From SKLM01 sp964450435 (lineage in GTDB: Bacteria; Chloroflexota; Anaerolineae; B4-G1), in assembly GCA_964450435.1 (NCBI GenBank), contig CAYVCX010000003.1, forward strand, positions 58,239-122,238: a stretch of 64,000 nucleotides of DNA, written 5' to 3'. The position numbers were made by a program, and so were the translations under genes. Under the pieces are notes generated by a model. The model searched no databases. It was not told where the DNA came from and saw only the letters and a program-made list of their open reading frames with translations. Below, piece after piece: positions 16,955 to 25,867 of this stretch (positions within the stretch are counted from its first letter, which is position 1; the number at the start of each line of letters is the position of its first letter).

Positions 16955-18073
16955 TCAGAGAGATATGGACGTCAGATCACGCGGGAACCTGGTCAGGGTC
17001 TCCGAGGCGTCTTGGGTGACGAGGACATCGTCCTCGATACGCACACCCCCCTTGCCCGGCATATAGACGCCTGGCTCGACGGTGAGGACCATACCGGCCC
17101 TCAGCCGGCGTCCGTTCCCTGCCACGATATATGGCGGCTCGTGGGTCTCCAGGCCCAGCCCATGACCGGTGCGGTGAACGAAACAGTCTCCGTATCCGGC
17201 GTCGGTGATCACGTCCCGTGCAGCCCGGTCGACCTCCTCCGCGGGCACTCCAGGTGCTACCGCTGCCCGACCAGCCGCGTTGGCGGCGTGTACCGCCTCG
17301 TACACCTGAGACCATTCAGCGTCCAGCGCTTCGATGACGCAAGTACGGGTGATGTCCGCCGCGTAGCCCCCCAGGCTGGATCCACAGTCGATGATGATGG
17401 TCTCACCAGCTTGAACAGGACGGTCACTCGGCGTGGCGTGCGGCAAGGCCGCGTTGGGACCAGCTGCGACGATCGGTGAGAAAGCCACCGTGTCGGCACC
17501 TGCCTTTAGCAACTCAATCCTCAGCAACGAGGCGACCCGGCGCTCGGACATTCCCACCGCGATCTGGTCCATCGTCGCGCGGAGTGCCTTCTCGGTGAGC
17601 GCGGCGGCAGAGCGCATTTGACCTGTCTCCTCCTCATCCTTACAGACGCGGAGATCGAACAACACGTCCCCGGCCGGTACCAGCCGGGAGCCGACCGCGT
17701 GTCGTTCGAGGAGGTGTGCCTCCATCAAACGCATGCCCAGACCCTCAGCGCCTATCGTGGACCCGCTTAGGTCCAGCGCGTTGCAGGCTTCCCGAAATGC
17801 AGCGTCGTGGCCCGTCTCGTCGCTGTAGGAGAAAACGGCCATTCCACCTTGCTCCTCAACCCTGACCGCCTCCAGGTGAGGAAGAATGAGTGCAGGCTTA
17901 CCGTCGGCAGGGAAGAGCGCAACGATGGGCCGCTCACTCAGATGGAATGAGTGGCCTGTAAGATAGAAGAGATTTGGTCCTGGTACGAGCGCCACTGCAT
18001 CGAGATGGTTCGTACGCATGCCCTCGACAAGGCGTTGGCGACGTTCTGAATACACTGATGCCTCCCCAATCAT
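16955..18073 (-). CDS. M24 family aminopeptidase (Xaa-Pro dipeptidase-like)
   Basis: A 372 aa pita-bread-fold metallopeptidase that cleaves N-terminal residues preceding proline, or a close relative. The creatinase-type N-terminal domain spans about residues 1-130. The catalytic domain carries all five metal ligands: two Asp in DCGSSLGGYAADITRT, His in HRTGHGLGLETHE, and two Glu in LTVEPGVY and VRIEDDVLVT. ATG 18073 (MIGEASVYSERR) is chosen; the frame is open to 18157, but the added 28 residues look non-coding. It is transcribed divergently from the lipoprotein gene at 18241. Confidence 0.9.
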   Translation of the reverse strand: MIGEASVYSERRQRLVEGMRTNHLDAVALVPGPNLFYLTGHSFHLSERPIVALFPADGKPALILPHLEAVRVEEQGGMAVFSYSDETGHDAAFREACNALDLSGSTIGAEGLGMRLMEAHLLERHAVGSRLVPAGDVLFDLRVCKDEEETGQMRSAAALTEKALRATMDQIAVGMSERRVASLLRIELLKAGADTVAFSPIVAAGPNAALPHATPSDRPVQAGETIIIDCGSSLGGYAADITRTCVIEALDAEWSQVYEAVHAANAAGRAAVAPGVPAEEVDRAARDVITDAGYGDCFVHRTGHGLGLETHEPPYIVAGNGRRLRAGMVLTVEPGVYMPGKGGVRIEDDVLVTQDASETLTRFPRDLTSISL

Positions 18074-18204
18074 CGTGCAGCGGGACCTTGCCCAGAAGCT
18101 CCGGCCTGCTGGATTCTGGTGAAGACTAGCTGTTGGTGAGAGCCATTCTATCCTCATCAGCGACGTGGGTCAAGTGCTCGGCACCACGACTCAGGGTCTT
18201 ACCG

Positions 18205-18233
18205 TTGCTCCACTGACTGCCCGATGGTATAAT
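18205..18233 (+). promoter_or_regulatory. Promoter giving a leaderless mRNA
   Basis: TTGCTC (18205-18210), a 17-bp spacer and TATAAT (18228-18233). The expected transcription start is at about 18240-18241, exactly at the ATG of the downstream gene. The ATG at 18232 overlaps the -10 box and cannot be in the transcript. Confidence 0.7.
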
Positions 18234-18240
18234 GCCCGCC

Positions 18241-19797
18241 ATGATGAGTCGCTGGACTGCCCTTCTACTGCTCCTCGGCCTGGTGGCCTGTGGCCCCCGC
18301 TCTGAAACTTGCACGATCACCCTGGTCGCCGATGGCGCGAGCCGTGAGATCACCACGGAGGCGCTCACTGTTCAGGACTTGCTGGACGAGGCGGAGATCA
18401 CCCTCGACGCTGAAGACCGCGTCACCCCTGTGGAACCGACCCTTCTGAGGGACGGCATGACCGTTCGCGTCGTCCGCGTCTCGACACACATCGAGACAGA
18501 GAATCGCCAGATACCATTCGACCGGCGGACCGTCCACGACACTTCAGTCCCCGCGGGCGAGACGCAGCTCTTGGAGCCGGGGGTCACTGGCGTGGAAGAA
18601 CTGACCTACCGGATTGTGCTTGAGGATGAGATTGAGGTCGATCGGCGGCTGGTGCGGCGGGTCACAGTACGCGAGCCCCGCACCGAGGTCATCTTGGTCG
18701 GAGCCCAGCTGGATCGGAGACCGATCTCCGTCACCGGCACGATCGCCTACATCTCCAATTACAATGCTTGGGAAATCCGCACGAGGAGCCCCAATCAGCG
18801 CCGTCTCACGGACGGAGGAGATCTCGATGGTCGTGTCTTCGCCCTTTCTCCTGATGGCTCCCATCTCCTCTTCACCCGAGCACCAACGGACACCGAAAAA
18901 AGCCTCGTCAACACCTTCTGGCTCTTCGACACCTCTGTCGTTGACGTTGAGCCGGTTCGGTTGAGCGTGGACAATGTCCTTTGGGCAGAATGGGAGCCCA
19001 ACTGCTATGCCACAAGGTCGGGCACCACCTGTCGCATCGCCTTCACAACCGGGACGAAGGCCGAGGGCAACCCGGGTTGGCACGCCAACAACGATCTATG
19101 GATTGCGCGGCTTGATCCCGGCACTGGTGAGTTGATGGCCGAGCGTGAGGTTCTTGAACCTGGAGGTGGCGGACCCTACGGATGGTGGGGTACTACCTAC
19201 GCCTGGTCTCCTGACGGGGCGAGCCTGGCTTACGCCCGGGCGGACGAAGTAGGTGTCGTATCCGTAGACGACGGCCAGGAGAGACCTCTGGCCCGCTTCC
19301 CACCATACCGTACGTATGCCCCCTGGGCCTGGACGCCCGGCCTCGACTGGTCGCCTGAGGGGGAGTTCATCGTCACGGTGCTGCATGGACCTGACCCGGC
19401 TGGACAGCCACCTGAAGACAGCCCCGTCTTCGATATCTGGGCTCTGGCCGCCGACGGGACGATCACTGCTCAGCTCGCCAGCGAGGTTGGCATGTGGTCG
19501 ACGCCGACTTTCGCGCCAGACGCCCAGTATATCGCGTTTGGGCGGTCCCGCAGTCCCTATGCCAGCCACACCAGCACCTATGATATCTACACGATGGACC
19601 GTGACGGGTCGGATCAAAGACTCATTTTCCCACCCGGCGACGAGATAGGACCGCAGTATCCCATGGTTAGCTGGGGACCAGGAGGTGGTCAGTTCATCGT
19701 CGTGTACCAGGAGAACCTGTATCTCATCCAGGTCCCGGAGGGCAACGTCTATCAGCTTACTGACAACGGAGGCGTGACTGCAGCCCGATGGCGTTAG
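18241..19797 (+). CDS. Lipoprotein with DUF348, G5 domain and PD40-type beta-propeller
   Basis: A 518 aa exported protein. The signal peptide ends in a lipobox, GLVACG (L-V-A-C), so it should be lipid-anchored. Next come a ubiquitin-like DUF348 segment (ITLVADGASREITTEALTV, about residues 25-80) and a G5 domain (about 90-155, YRIVLEDEIEVDRRLVRRV), both common in cell-wall proteins such as resuscitation-promoting factors. The rest is a TolB-like propeller with repeats of the type FALSPDGSHLLFTR and AWSPDGASLAYAR. Catalytic domains of the Rpf or 3D kind are absent. ATG 18241 is chosen because the promoter makes the message leaderless. The O-antigen ligase gene follows after 25 bp. Confidence 0.85.
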   Translation: MMSRWTALLLLLGLVACGPRSETCTITLVADGASREITTEALTVQDLLDEAEITLDAEDRVTPVEPTLLRDGMTVRVVRVSTHIETENRQIPFDRRTVHDTSVPAGETQLLEPGVTGVEELTYRIVLEDEIEVDRRLVRRVTVREPRTEVILVGAQLDRRPISVTGTIAYISNYNAWEIRTRSPNQRRLTDGGDLDGRVFALSPDGSHLLFTRAPTDTEKSLVNTFWLFDTSVVDVEPVRLSVDNVLWAEWEPNCYATRSGTTCRIAFTTGTKAEGNPGWHANNDLWIARLDPGTGELMAEREVLEPGGGGPYGWWGTTYAWSPDGASLAYARADEVGVVSVDDGQERPLARFPPYRTYAPWAWTPGLDWSPEGEFIVTVLHGPDPAGQPPEDSPVFDIWALAADGTITAQLASEVGMWSTPTFAPDAQYIAFGRSRSPYASHTSTYDIYTMDRDGSDQRLIFPPGDEIGPQYPMVSWGPGGGQFIVVYQENLYLIQVPEGNVYQLTDNGGVTAARWR

Positions 19798-19822
19798 CGA
19801 GCTGCGGCAGAGCGGGGCACCG

Positions 19823-21838
19823 ATGAACCGGCGAGCGTGTCTGTGGTCACGTGTCTGCTTGATTGGTATGTCGGTGAGCGTGCTCCTCATCGGTGCAGTC
19901 CTGGGCATTCGGTGGCACCTCTTGCGCCAGCTCACCACCGAGTGCTACACCCCCCTTACTGGTGAGGCCGAGTGGGAAGGTGACTGGGAATTCTCCGACC
20001 AGGGCGCTGATCCCAGCCCGGCAGGCAGTGCCGCAGGAGCCGATCGCGTCACCATCCCATTTTCGGGCAGTGAACTTGCTCTCCGCGTGCGAAGGGGAAG
20101 CTACCGAGCCTACCTGTGGGTCAGCGTTGACGGCGAGCCGGCCAACCGACTTCCCCGCACGGAGCGGGGCGCCTACCTCGTGCTCAGCGCGCCCGACTAC
20201 AATCCCCACGTGACAGCTATTTCCGTGGCTGGCGGCCTCGACGACGGCGTGCACACTGCGGAGGTCGTGGCCGATCTCGGTTCGGGTCAGTGGCCGCTGG
20301 CTGGCTGGTGTGTCAGCCGCGGGCCAGATGTGCTTCGTCTCGAGGGTCTCTTGCACGCCCTGGCCGGCACACTCGTCTTCTGTCTCATTGGGGCCGTCGG
20401 ATGGGGGGTGGTATGGGCGCACAGGGCCACGAACCTGAGAGACAGGAACATCCCTTTGTCATTATCGTGCATCCGCTGTCCACGGCAGCTTCCTGCCTCG
20501 GTTCTCCAATCTCCGATCTCAATGGCGATCGCGGTCGCGCTCTTCTACGCCTCCCCATGGCCTGCTGTCACACTGGTCAGCGGCGTGACGTTGGCTGCCG
20601 TTATCCTTATGCGCCTTGACCTCGGCCTGGCACTCGTAGCGTTCAGTGCCCCGTTCTACCTGCATCCCCGTCCGCTTCTTGGGAAGTCGTTCTCGATGGC
20701 GGAGATCACCTTGCTGCTTTGCTTGGTATCCTGGGGGGTAAGGCACGTTCAGCGGCCCGTCCCTCGGTCTTTGGCCGGTTTTCTTCGAAGGCTTTCTTCT
20801 CTCGATCTGGCTGTCCTGTTCCTGGTGCTGACCGCTGCCGCTTCTACTGTCTTCGCTGAGCACACTCGCGTTGCGTTCCGCGAGCTGCGCGTCGTCATCG
20901 TCGAGCCGGCACTATTCTATCTTATGCTGCGGACATCCAAGCCCGGGGGGGGGAGTCTGTGGGGCGTCGTGGACGCCTTCGTGGTCGGAGCTGGTCTCGT
21001 GGCTCTGATTGGCTTGGTCCAGTACGCTCTCGACATTAACATTATCACCGCTGAACAGGGTTTCCGCCGCCTTCGCTCTGTCTATGGCTCGCCAAACAAC
21101 GCCGCCCTCTATCTGGGGAGAGCACTCCCTGTGCTTCTAGCCGTTGCCCGGTTCGGCGCAGAACGCCGCCGGCGCGTAGCCTATGGCCTCCTGGCGGTGC
21201 CATCCGCAGTCGCCCTTTTGCTCACCTTCTCGCGCGCTGCGATTCTCCTTGGAGTCCCGGCTTCGCTGCTGACCCTGGCGGTGCTGGTCCGTGGACGGTG
21301 GCGCTGGATCGCACTGGGCCTGCTTGTTGTGTCTGCGCTTGTGGTAATCCCCTTGCTGGGCACCCCCCGCTTTGCGGGCCTCTTGGATCCTGGCTCTGGC
21401 ACCCTCTTCTTTCGGGTTCACCTCTGGCACGCGTCGTGGAACATGTTCCGGGAGCATCCCTGGCTGGGCGTTGGTCCGGACAACTTCCTGTACCAGTATC
21501 GGGGGCGGTATATCCTTCCTGCTGCTTGGCGAGAACCGCACCTCTCGCACGCACACAACCTCCTGCTCAGCTATGCCACAAGGCTGGGAATCGTGGGTGC
21601 TGCGGCTGCCATATGCCTCCAGATTGCTTTTTGGCGGCGCGCTTTGATGCTGACCAAGAGCGTAGACCCTGACCACCGCGCGTTGGCCCTTGGCCTGACG
21701 GGATCAATGGCCTACACCCTGGCCCACGGCATGGTCGATGCTTCCTTCTTCTTTATCGATCTAGCTTTTGCTTTCCTTCTGGCGCTGGGTCTGGTAGAAT
21801 GGGTGGTAAGGAGTGAGACGCATGAACGGAAAGAGTAA
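19823..21838 (+). CDS. O-antigen ligase family membrane protein with N-terminal extracytoplasmic domain
   Basis: A 671 aa polytopic membrane protein. One transmembrane helix (about residues 10-30) is followed by an extracytoplasmic beta-rich domain (about 40-170, with SELALRVRRGSYRAYLWVSV), then about 11 membrane segments. The conserved Wzy_C/WaaL region contains LLLTFSRAAILLG and, in the large loop, FREHPWLGVGPDNF and LSHAHNLLLSYATRLG. Relatives polymerise glycans or transfer them to lipid or protein. The extra N-terminal domain is unusual. The next gene overlaps its 3' end by 17 nt. A second ligase-type gene lies at 23714, so two polymerisation or ligation steps may be served. Confidence 0.83.
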   Translation: MNRRACLWSRVCLIGMSVSVLLIGAVLGIRWHLLRQLTTECYTPLTGEAEWEGDWEFSDQGADPSPAGSAAGADRVTIPFSGSELALRVRRGSYRAYLWVSVDGEPANRLPRTERGAYLVLSAPDYNPHVTAISVAGGLDDGVHTAEVVADLGSGQWPLAGWCVSRGPDVLRLEGLLHALAGTLVFCLIGAVGWGVVWAHRATNLRDRNIPLSLSCIRCPRQLPASVLQSPISMAIAVALFYASPWPAVTLVSGVTLAAVILMRLDLGLALVAFSAPFYLHPRPLLGKSFSMAEITLLLCLVSWGVRHVQRPVPRSLAGFLRRLSSLDLAVLFLVLTAAASTVFAEHTRVAFRELRVVIVEPALFYLMLRTSKPGGGSLWGVVDAFVVGAGLVALIGLVQYALDINIITAEQGFRRLRSVYGSPNNAALYLGRALPVLLAVARFGAERRRRVAYGLLAVPSAVALLLTFSRAAILLGVPASLLTLAVLVRGRWRWIALGLLVVSALVVIPLLGTPRFAGLLDPGSGTLFFRVHLWHASWNMFREHPWLGVGPDNFLYQYRGRYILPAAWREPHLSHAHNLLLSYATRLGIVGAAAAICLQIAFWRRALMLTKSVDPDHRALALGLTGSMAYTLAHGMVDASFFFIDLAFAFLLALGLVEWVVRSETHERKE

Positions 21839-22475
21839 GCTGAACACAATCATCCTGACGCTGATCTTCATCGCCATTGTGGCAGTGGGGCTGGTTACTG
21901 TCTGGTCGATTCGACAGGTGACCCAGCCCCTGGCAGAGGCTGAGCGGGCAATTCAGAATCAGCTTGAGCAGATCAGGAATCCTACTCCCACCATCATACC
22001 TGACCCAGTGACGATCGTGCGTGAAGTGCGGAGCCTTGGGCGGCTGGAGACCGCCGCCTATACAGTGCAGAAAATCATCACTGCGGAGAGCCGACAGGGC
22101 CCTTTCGCCTTTCTCATCGGTGACCGGTTGATCCTCGTTGCGCACGGTCAGGTCATCGCAGGCGTCGATCTGGACAAGCTCGAGGAGAGCGACGTCGTCG
22201 TCGACCAAGCGGGCGGCGTACGGGTTACATTGCCCGAGGCTGAGGTGTTCGTGACTGTCCTGGACAACGAGCAGTCCCACATCTTCGACCGCGATACGGG
22301 CGTCGTGGGGATGAATGTGGAGCTGGAATCGGAGGCGCGACGGGCCGCCGAGGAGGAGATTCTGAACGCTGCCCTCGAAGACGGTATCCTCGACATGGCC
22401 GAGAGCAACGCCGCCCTATACGTCCGGCATCTGCTCCTGGCCTTGCGCTTCAAGGAGGTTGATGTCAGCTACTAA
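21822..22475 (+). CDS. DUF4230 family membrane-anchored protein
   Basis: A 217 aa protein with one N-terminal transmembrane helix (about residues 8-30) and a DUF4230-like extracytoplasmic domain: IVREVRSLGRLETAAYTVQK, VAHGQVIAGVDLDKL, VRVTLPEAEVF, then an amphipathic helix of the type RRAAEEEILNAALEDGILD. The function of the family is not known. The start is ATG 21822 with AAGGAG (21808-21813) 8 nt upstream. It overlaps the O-antigen ligase gene by 17 nt, so translation of the two is coupled. Confidence 0.82.
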   Translation: MNGKSKLNTIILTLIFIAIVAVGLVTVWSIRQVTQPLAEAERAIQNQLEQIRNPTPTIIPDPVTIVREVRSLGRLETAAYTVQKIITAESRQGPFAFLIGDRLILVAHGQVIAGVDLDKLEESDVVVDQAGGVRVTLPEAEVFVTVLDNEQSHIFDRDTGVVGMNVELESEARRAAEEEILNAALEDGILDMAESNAALYVRHLLLALRFKEVDVSY

Positions 22476-22775
22476 GCGGCGTCTGGTCGCCAACGACGGA
22501 TGTGGTGGAAACTCAGACAATGTTGCGATGCTGGAATTGCTCGGGGATTGCGTTGCCGACGCCACACCCATCTTCTCCCCATCGCAGCATCGCCCGTCTC
22601 GGTCACGACGGCGTGGCTGTTGCGACCTCGAGAACCCGCAGGGCACTGATGCGGAATGACGGCGGCGAACGAGGCGAGGAGCGCCGACTGGGCCTCCCGG
22701 CGCTGCGCAGCTCGCACGCTTAACGTGTAGTCACTTAGCTGGACTCCCATAGACCAGGAGAAGAAGGAGCAGGAT
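22476..22775. other. Intergenic region before the UDP-sugar gene
   Basis: Exactly 300 bp. No gene, terminator or structured RNA is recognised. An AAGGAG Shine-Dalgarno for the next gene lies at its end. Confidence 0.5.
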
Positions 22776-23717
22776 ATGCGCATCCTCATCACCGGTGGAG
22801 CTGGCTTCATCGGCTCTCACCTCTGCGATCGACTGCTGGACGCGGGTCACGACGTGATTGCCATGGACAACCTGATGACTGGCACTGTGGACAACATCGC
22901 CCACTTGTGCGGAAACCAGCGCTTCCACTTCATCAAGCACGACGTGACGGACTATATCTTCGTTGAGGGGGCGCTCGATGCCGTACTCCACCTGGCGAGC
23001 TTGCCCAGCCCGGTCGACTATCTCAACTACCCGATTCAGACGCTTAAAGTCGGGGCGCTTGGCACTCACAAGACCTTGGGCCTGGCAATGACGAAGGGCG
23101 CGCGCTATCTATTGGCTTCCACGTCCGAGGTCTACGGGGACCCGCTGGAGCATCCTCAGACGGAAGACTACTGGGGCAACGTCAACCCGATTGGCCCCCG
23201 CGGAGTCTACGACGAGAGCAAGCGCTTCGCTGAGGCGCTTGTCATGGCCTATCACCGGTACCACGGCGTGGATACCCGAATTGCCCGAATCTTCAACACC
23301 TATGGACCGAGAATGCGGATGAATGACGGTCGCGTGGTGCCCAACTTCGTCGGCCAGGCGCTGCGCGGAGAACCACTCACCGTGTACGATAAAGGACAGC
23401 GTACGCGTTCCTTCTGCTATGTCAGCGATCAGGTCGAGGGGCTGGTAAAGCTGCTTTTCTCCCAGGAGATCGAGCCAGTAAACATCGGCAACCCCGATGA
23501 GATGACCATACTCGAGTTTGCGCACCGGGTGCTGGAGGTGACGGCCAGCGACTCCGCGATCACTTTTGTGGAACCTGCCGACGCGCGCACAGCTGACGAT
23601 CCCCAGGTGCGTTGTCCGGACATCAGCAAGGCGCGGCGGGTACTTGGATGGTTCCCGAGGGTCTCGCTTGAGCAGGGGCTCAAGCGCACCGCTGAGTTCT
23701 TCCGGGAGCAGATGTGA
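22776..23717 (+). CDS. NAD-dependent sugar-nucleotide decarboxylase/epimerase, UDP-xylose synthase-like
   Basis: A 313 aa extended short-chain dehydrogenase. The Rossmann glycine motif GGAGFIGS is at residues 7-14. The catalytic Ser is in STSEVYGDP and the Tyr-Lys pair in GVYDESKR. HLASLPSPVDY, NPIGPRGVYDESKR and RIFNTYGPRMRMNDGRVV are typical of UDP-glucuronate decarboxylase (UXS), which makes UDP-xylose. A close UDP-glucose epimerase relative cannot be excluded. An AAGGAG site precedes ATG 22776. It overlaps the next gene by 4 nt (GTGA), so precursor synthesis is coupled to the second polymer ligase. Confidence 0.85.
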   Translation: MRILITGGAGFIGSHLCDRLLDAGHDVIAMDNLMTGTVDNIAHLCGNQRFHFIKHDVTDYIFVEGALDAVLHLASLPSPVDYLNYPIQTLKVGALGTHKTLGLAMTKGARYLLASTSEVYGDPLEHPQTEDYWGNVNPIGPRGVYDESKRFAEALVMAYHRYHGVDTRIARIFNTYGPRMRMNDGRVVPNFVGQALRGEPLTVYDKGQRTRSFCYVSDQVEGLVKLLFSQEIEPVNIGNPDEMTILEFAHRVLEVTASDSAITFVEPADARTADDPQVRCPDISKARRVLGWFPRVSLEQGLKRTAEFFREQM

Positions 23718-25294
23718 GGCTACTGCCGGCTCGACATCCCCTGGGCTGGCCCGGGCTCACGGGAACTCTGCTGATGTTGGGAGTAGCTGTTCTTGCCGGC
23801 GTGATGCTGATCTGGCTGTCGCCTCTTCAAGCACTCGCCTGCGTGGGGCTCTTGGCGGTTTTTGTTGGAGCTGTGATCGAACCCTTCGTCGGATTGTCAG
23901 CCGCACTGTTCTTGGGACCCTTGAAGGCATACCTGAGTGCCCAGGTTCCCCAGATCCCGGCTCAGATCGCTCACGTCTTCCTTGTCTTGGCTTTCGGGTC
24001 CTGGTTGGCACAACGCCTTTCGCGGCGCGATGTGCAGGTCCGCCGGTCAATGCTGCTCTTTGCGCTTCTCGTCTTCGTCGGAGCCGTACTCCTTTCCCTG
24101 TGGGATGCCACGGGCCTGGTTGCTTTTGGGGTACCTGAGTTGGTCAAGTGGCTGCAGATTGTGCTGGTCTCCGTTTTCGTCAGTCAGCACCTCGGCGCGG
24201 AGACAGGAGGGCATTCACCGAGTGTAGAGTCCTGCCTGAGGTCTCGACGTCTGCGCTGGGCAGTGATCACCGTGCTGGGAGTCGGGCTCTTTCAGGCTGG
24301 CGTAGGTATCTGGCAGTTCGGCCTGCGGGGCAGCGGCCCGGAGCATTTCGCCATCTTGGATGGCGAGTTCTTCCGCGCGTACGGCACTTTCCAGCAGCCA
24401 AATCCGTACGCCGGATACCTGGGCTTGACGGCGGCTCTGGCCCTGGGGGTGGTGGCGGATGGAGTGCGGGTGAAGCTGGTGGACTGGCACCCTCGTCTTG
24501 TCGGAAATGGCCCCACCGCTGAAGCGTCTGCCGATCTGCCGGGCGTGCAAGGTGCTGGCCTTGAACTCTCTCTCTTTGCCGTAGGCGCAGGTCTGACGAT
24601 GCTCGTTGCCCTGGCCGCGTCGTGGAGTCGCGGAGCCTGGATAGGATTCGCGGCGGCGACCCTGGTAATGGCCGGTGCCCTGCCGCGTAGGGCGGGATGG
24701 GGAGTGCTTCTCGTGGGGCTGCTTGCCATCGGCGGTGCTGTGCTCTATGTTTCTGGGCAGTTGCCGGTGTCGTTCACCGCTCGCCTGACCAGTTTTGTGC
24801 AGGACATCCAGTTCACGGACGTGCGGGGCGTGCCGATCAGCGACGCCAACTACGCCGTCATCGAGCGCCTCGCTCACTGGCAGGCGGCGCTGTCGATGTT
24901 CCGTTACAATCTGTGGGCCGGGGTTGGCTTTGGCTGTTACGAGGCAGCCTATCCCACTTTCGCTCTCATCGACTGGCCGATCGCCCTGGGGCATGCGCAT
25001 AACTACTATCTGAATCTGGCGGCCGAGACGGGTCTGATCGGGTTGCTGGCCTATGGGTCCCTCTGGGGCGTGATCTTCTGGAAGACCTGGTGTGTCACCC
25101 GTTCCGCGCGGGGGTTGACGCGCGGCCTTGCTGTGGGGCTCCTGGGCTCGTGGACGCACATAAGCGTACACCACCTTCTCGACAACCTTTACGTCAACAA
25201 TACTCATCTTCAGGTCGGGGTCCTATTCGGTATGCTGGCTTTCGGCGTTGGACAGACAAGTGAGATGGGGGTTCTTGGTGATCGGAAAGCTTGA
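23714..25294 (+). CDS. O-antigen ligase/polymerase family membrane protein (second copy)
   Basis: A 526 aa polytopic protein with about 10-12 transmembrane segments. The Wzy_C-type loop is visible as FFRAYGTFQQPNPYAGYLG, followed by ASWSRGAWIGFAAA and GVGFGCYEAAYPTF, then LGHAHNYYLNLAAETGLIG. The start is GTG 23714, overlapping the stop of the UXS-like gene by 4 nt. It is only distantly similar to the ligase at 19823, so it is not a recent duplicate. The GtrA gene begins 1 nt after its stop. Confidence 0.83.
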   Translation: MRLLPARHPLGWPGLTGTLLMLGVAVLAGVMLIWLSPLQALACVGLLAVFVGAVIEPFVGLSAALFLGPLKAYLSAQVPQIPAQIAHVFLVLAFGSWLAQRLSRRDVQVRRSMLLFALLVFVGAVLLSLWDATGLVAFGVPELVKWLQIVLVSVFVSQHLGAETGGHSPSVESCLRSRRLRWAVITVLGVGLFQAGVGIWQFGLRGSGPEHFAILDGEFFRAYGTFQQPNPYAGYLGLTAALALGVVADGVRVKLVDWHPRLVGNGPTAEASADLPGVQGAGLELSLFAVGAGLTMLVALAASWSRGAWIGFAAATLVMAGALPRRAGWGVLLVGLLAIGGAVLYVSGQLPVSFTARLTSFVQDIQFTDVRGVPISDANYAVIERLAHWQAALSMFRYNLWAGVGFGCYEAAYPTFALIDWPIALGHAHNYYLNLAAETGLIGLLAYGSLWGVIFWKTWCVTRSARGLTRGLAVGLLGSWTHISVHHLLDNLYVNNTHLQVGVLFGMLAFGVGQTSEMGVLGDRKA

Positions 25295-25295
25295 G

Positions 25296-25772
25296 ATGTT
25301 TGGACATAACAATCGGAGGGAGGCTGTACGTTTCCTGAAGTTCTCCGCAGTCGGGACCCTGGGCACGGTCATCGATTTTGGTATCCTTAATCTCCTTGTG
25401 CAGTTTGCAGCGTTTCCCAAGGCGCTCGCCAACGTGTTCTCCTTCTCTGCTGCTGTGGTCAGCAATTTCTTGTGGAACCGGCTCTGGGTTTATCCCGAGA
25501 GCCGCGATGAGTCTTTCTTCAAACAGTTTGCCCAGTTCTTCGTCGTCAACGTGGCTGGTCTGGCGATCAACACGACGATCTTCTACGGCTCCGACCGCTG
25601 GCTGTTGGGCCCTGCTGGGCTTTTCGCTGGTCCTGTCGGTGTCCTTGCGCTTGGCATCGGCATGTCGCACTTCAACTTCGCTTACAATGCAGCAAAACTG
25701 GCCGCCACTACGACGGTCCTGTTCTGGAACTTTTTCGCCAACCGGTTGTGGACATTCGGCAACGTGGATTGA
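25296..25772 (+). CDS. GtrA-family membrane protein
   Basis: A 158 aa four-helix membrane protein with the GtrA pattern: FLKFSAVGTLGTVIDFGILNL in the first helix and the conserved C-terminal VLFWNFFANRLWTF, repeated in form as VVSNFLWNRLWVYPE after helix 2. Family members are thought to move lipid-linked sugars across the membrane. ATG 25296 begins 1 nt after the preceding stop. The longer frame back to 25248 only reads through the end of the upstream gene. Confidence 0.88.
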   Translation: MFGHNNRREAVRFLKFSAVGTLGTVIDFGILNLLVQFAAFPKALANVFSFSAAVVSNFLWNRLWVYPESRDESFFKQFAQFFVVNVAGLAINTTIFYGSDRWLLGPAGLFAGPVGVLALGIGMSHFNFAYNAAKLAATTTVLFWNFFANRLWTFGNVD

Positions 25773-25867
25773 CCGGCACCGGCTCCTTCGTGAGTGCGAC
25801 CTCGTGTCTCGCCTGGGCAAGCGCCGGGTGAACGGGCTGGTCAGGCAGGAATCAGATCTCCGGGATC

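Noticed and set aside
19096..19938. 280-codon minus-strand frame
   Set aside because: Antisense to the lipoprotein propeller repeats and the next gene start; no support.
24215..25207. 330-codon minus-strand frame
   Set aside because: Antisense to the second O-antigen ligase gene; Arg/Gln/Pro-rich composition typical of a shadow frame.
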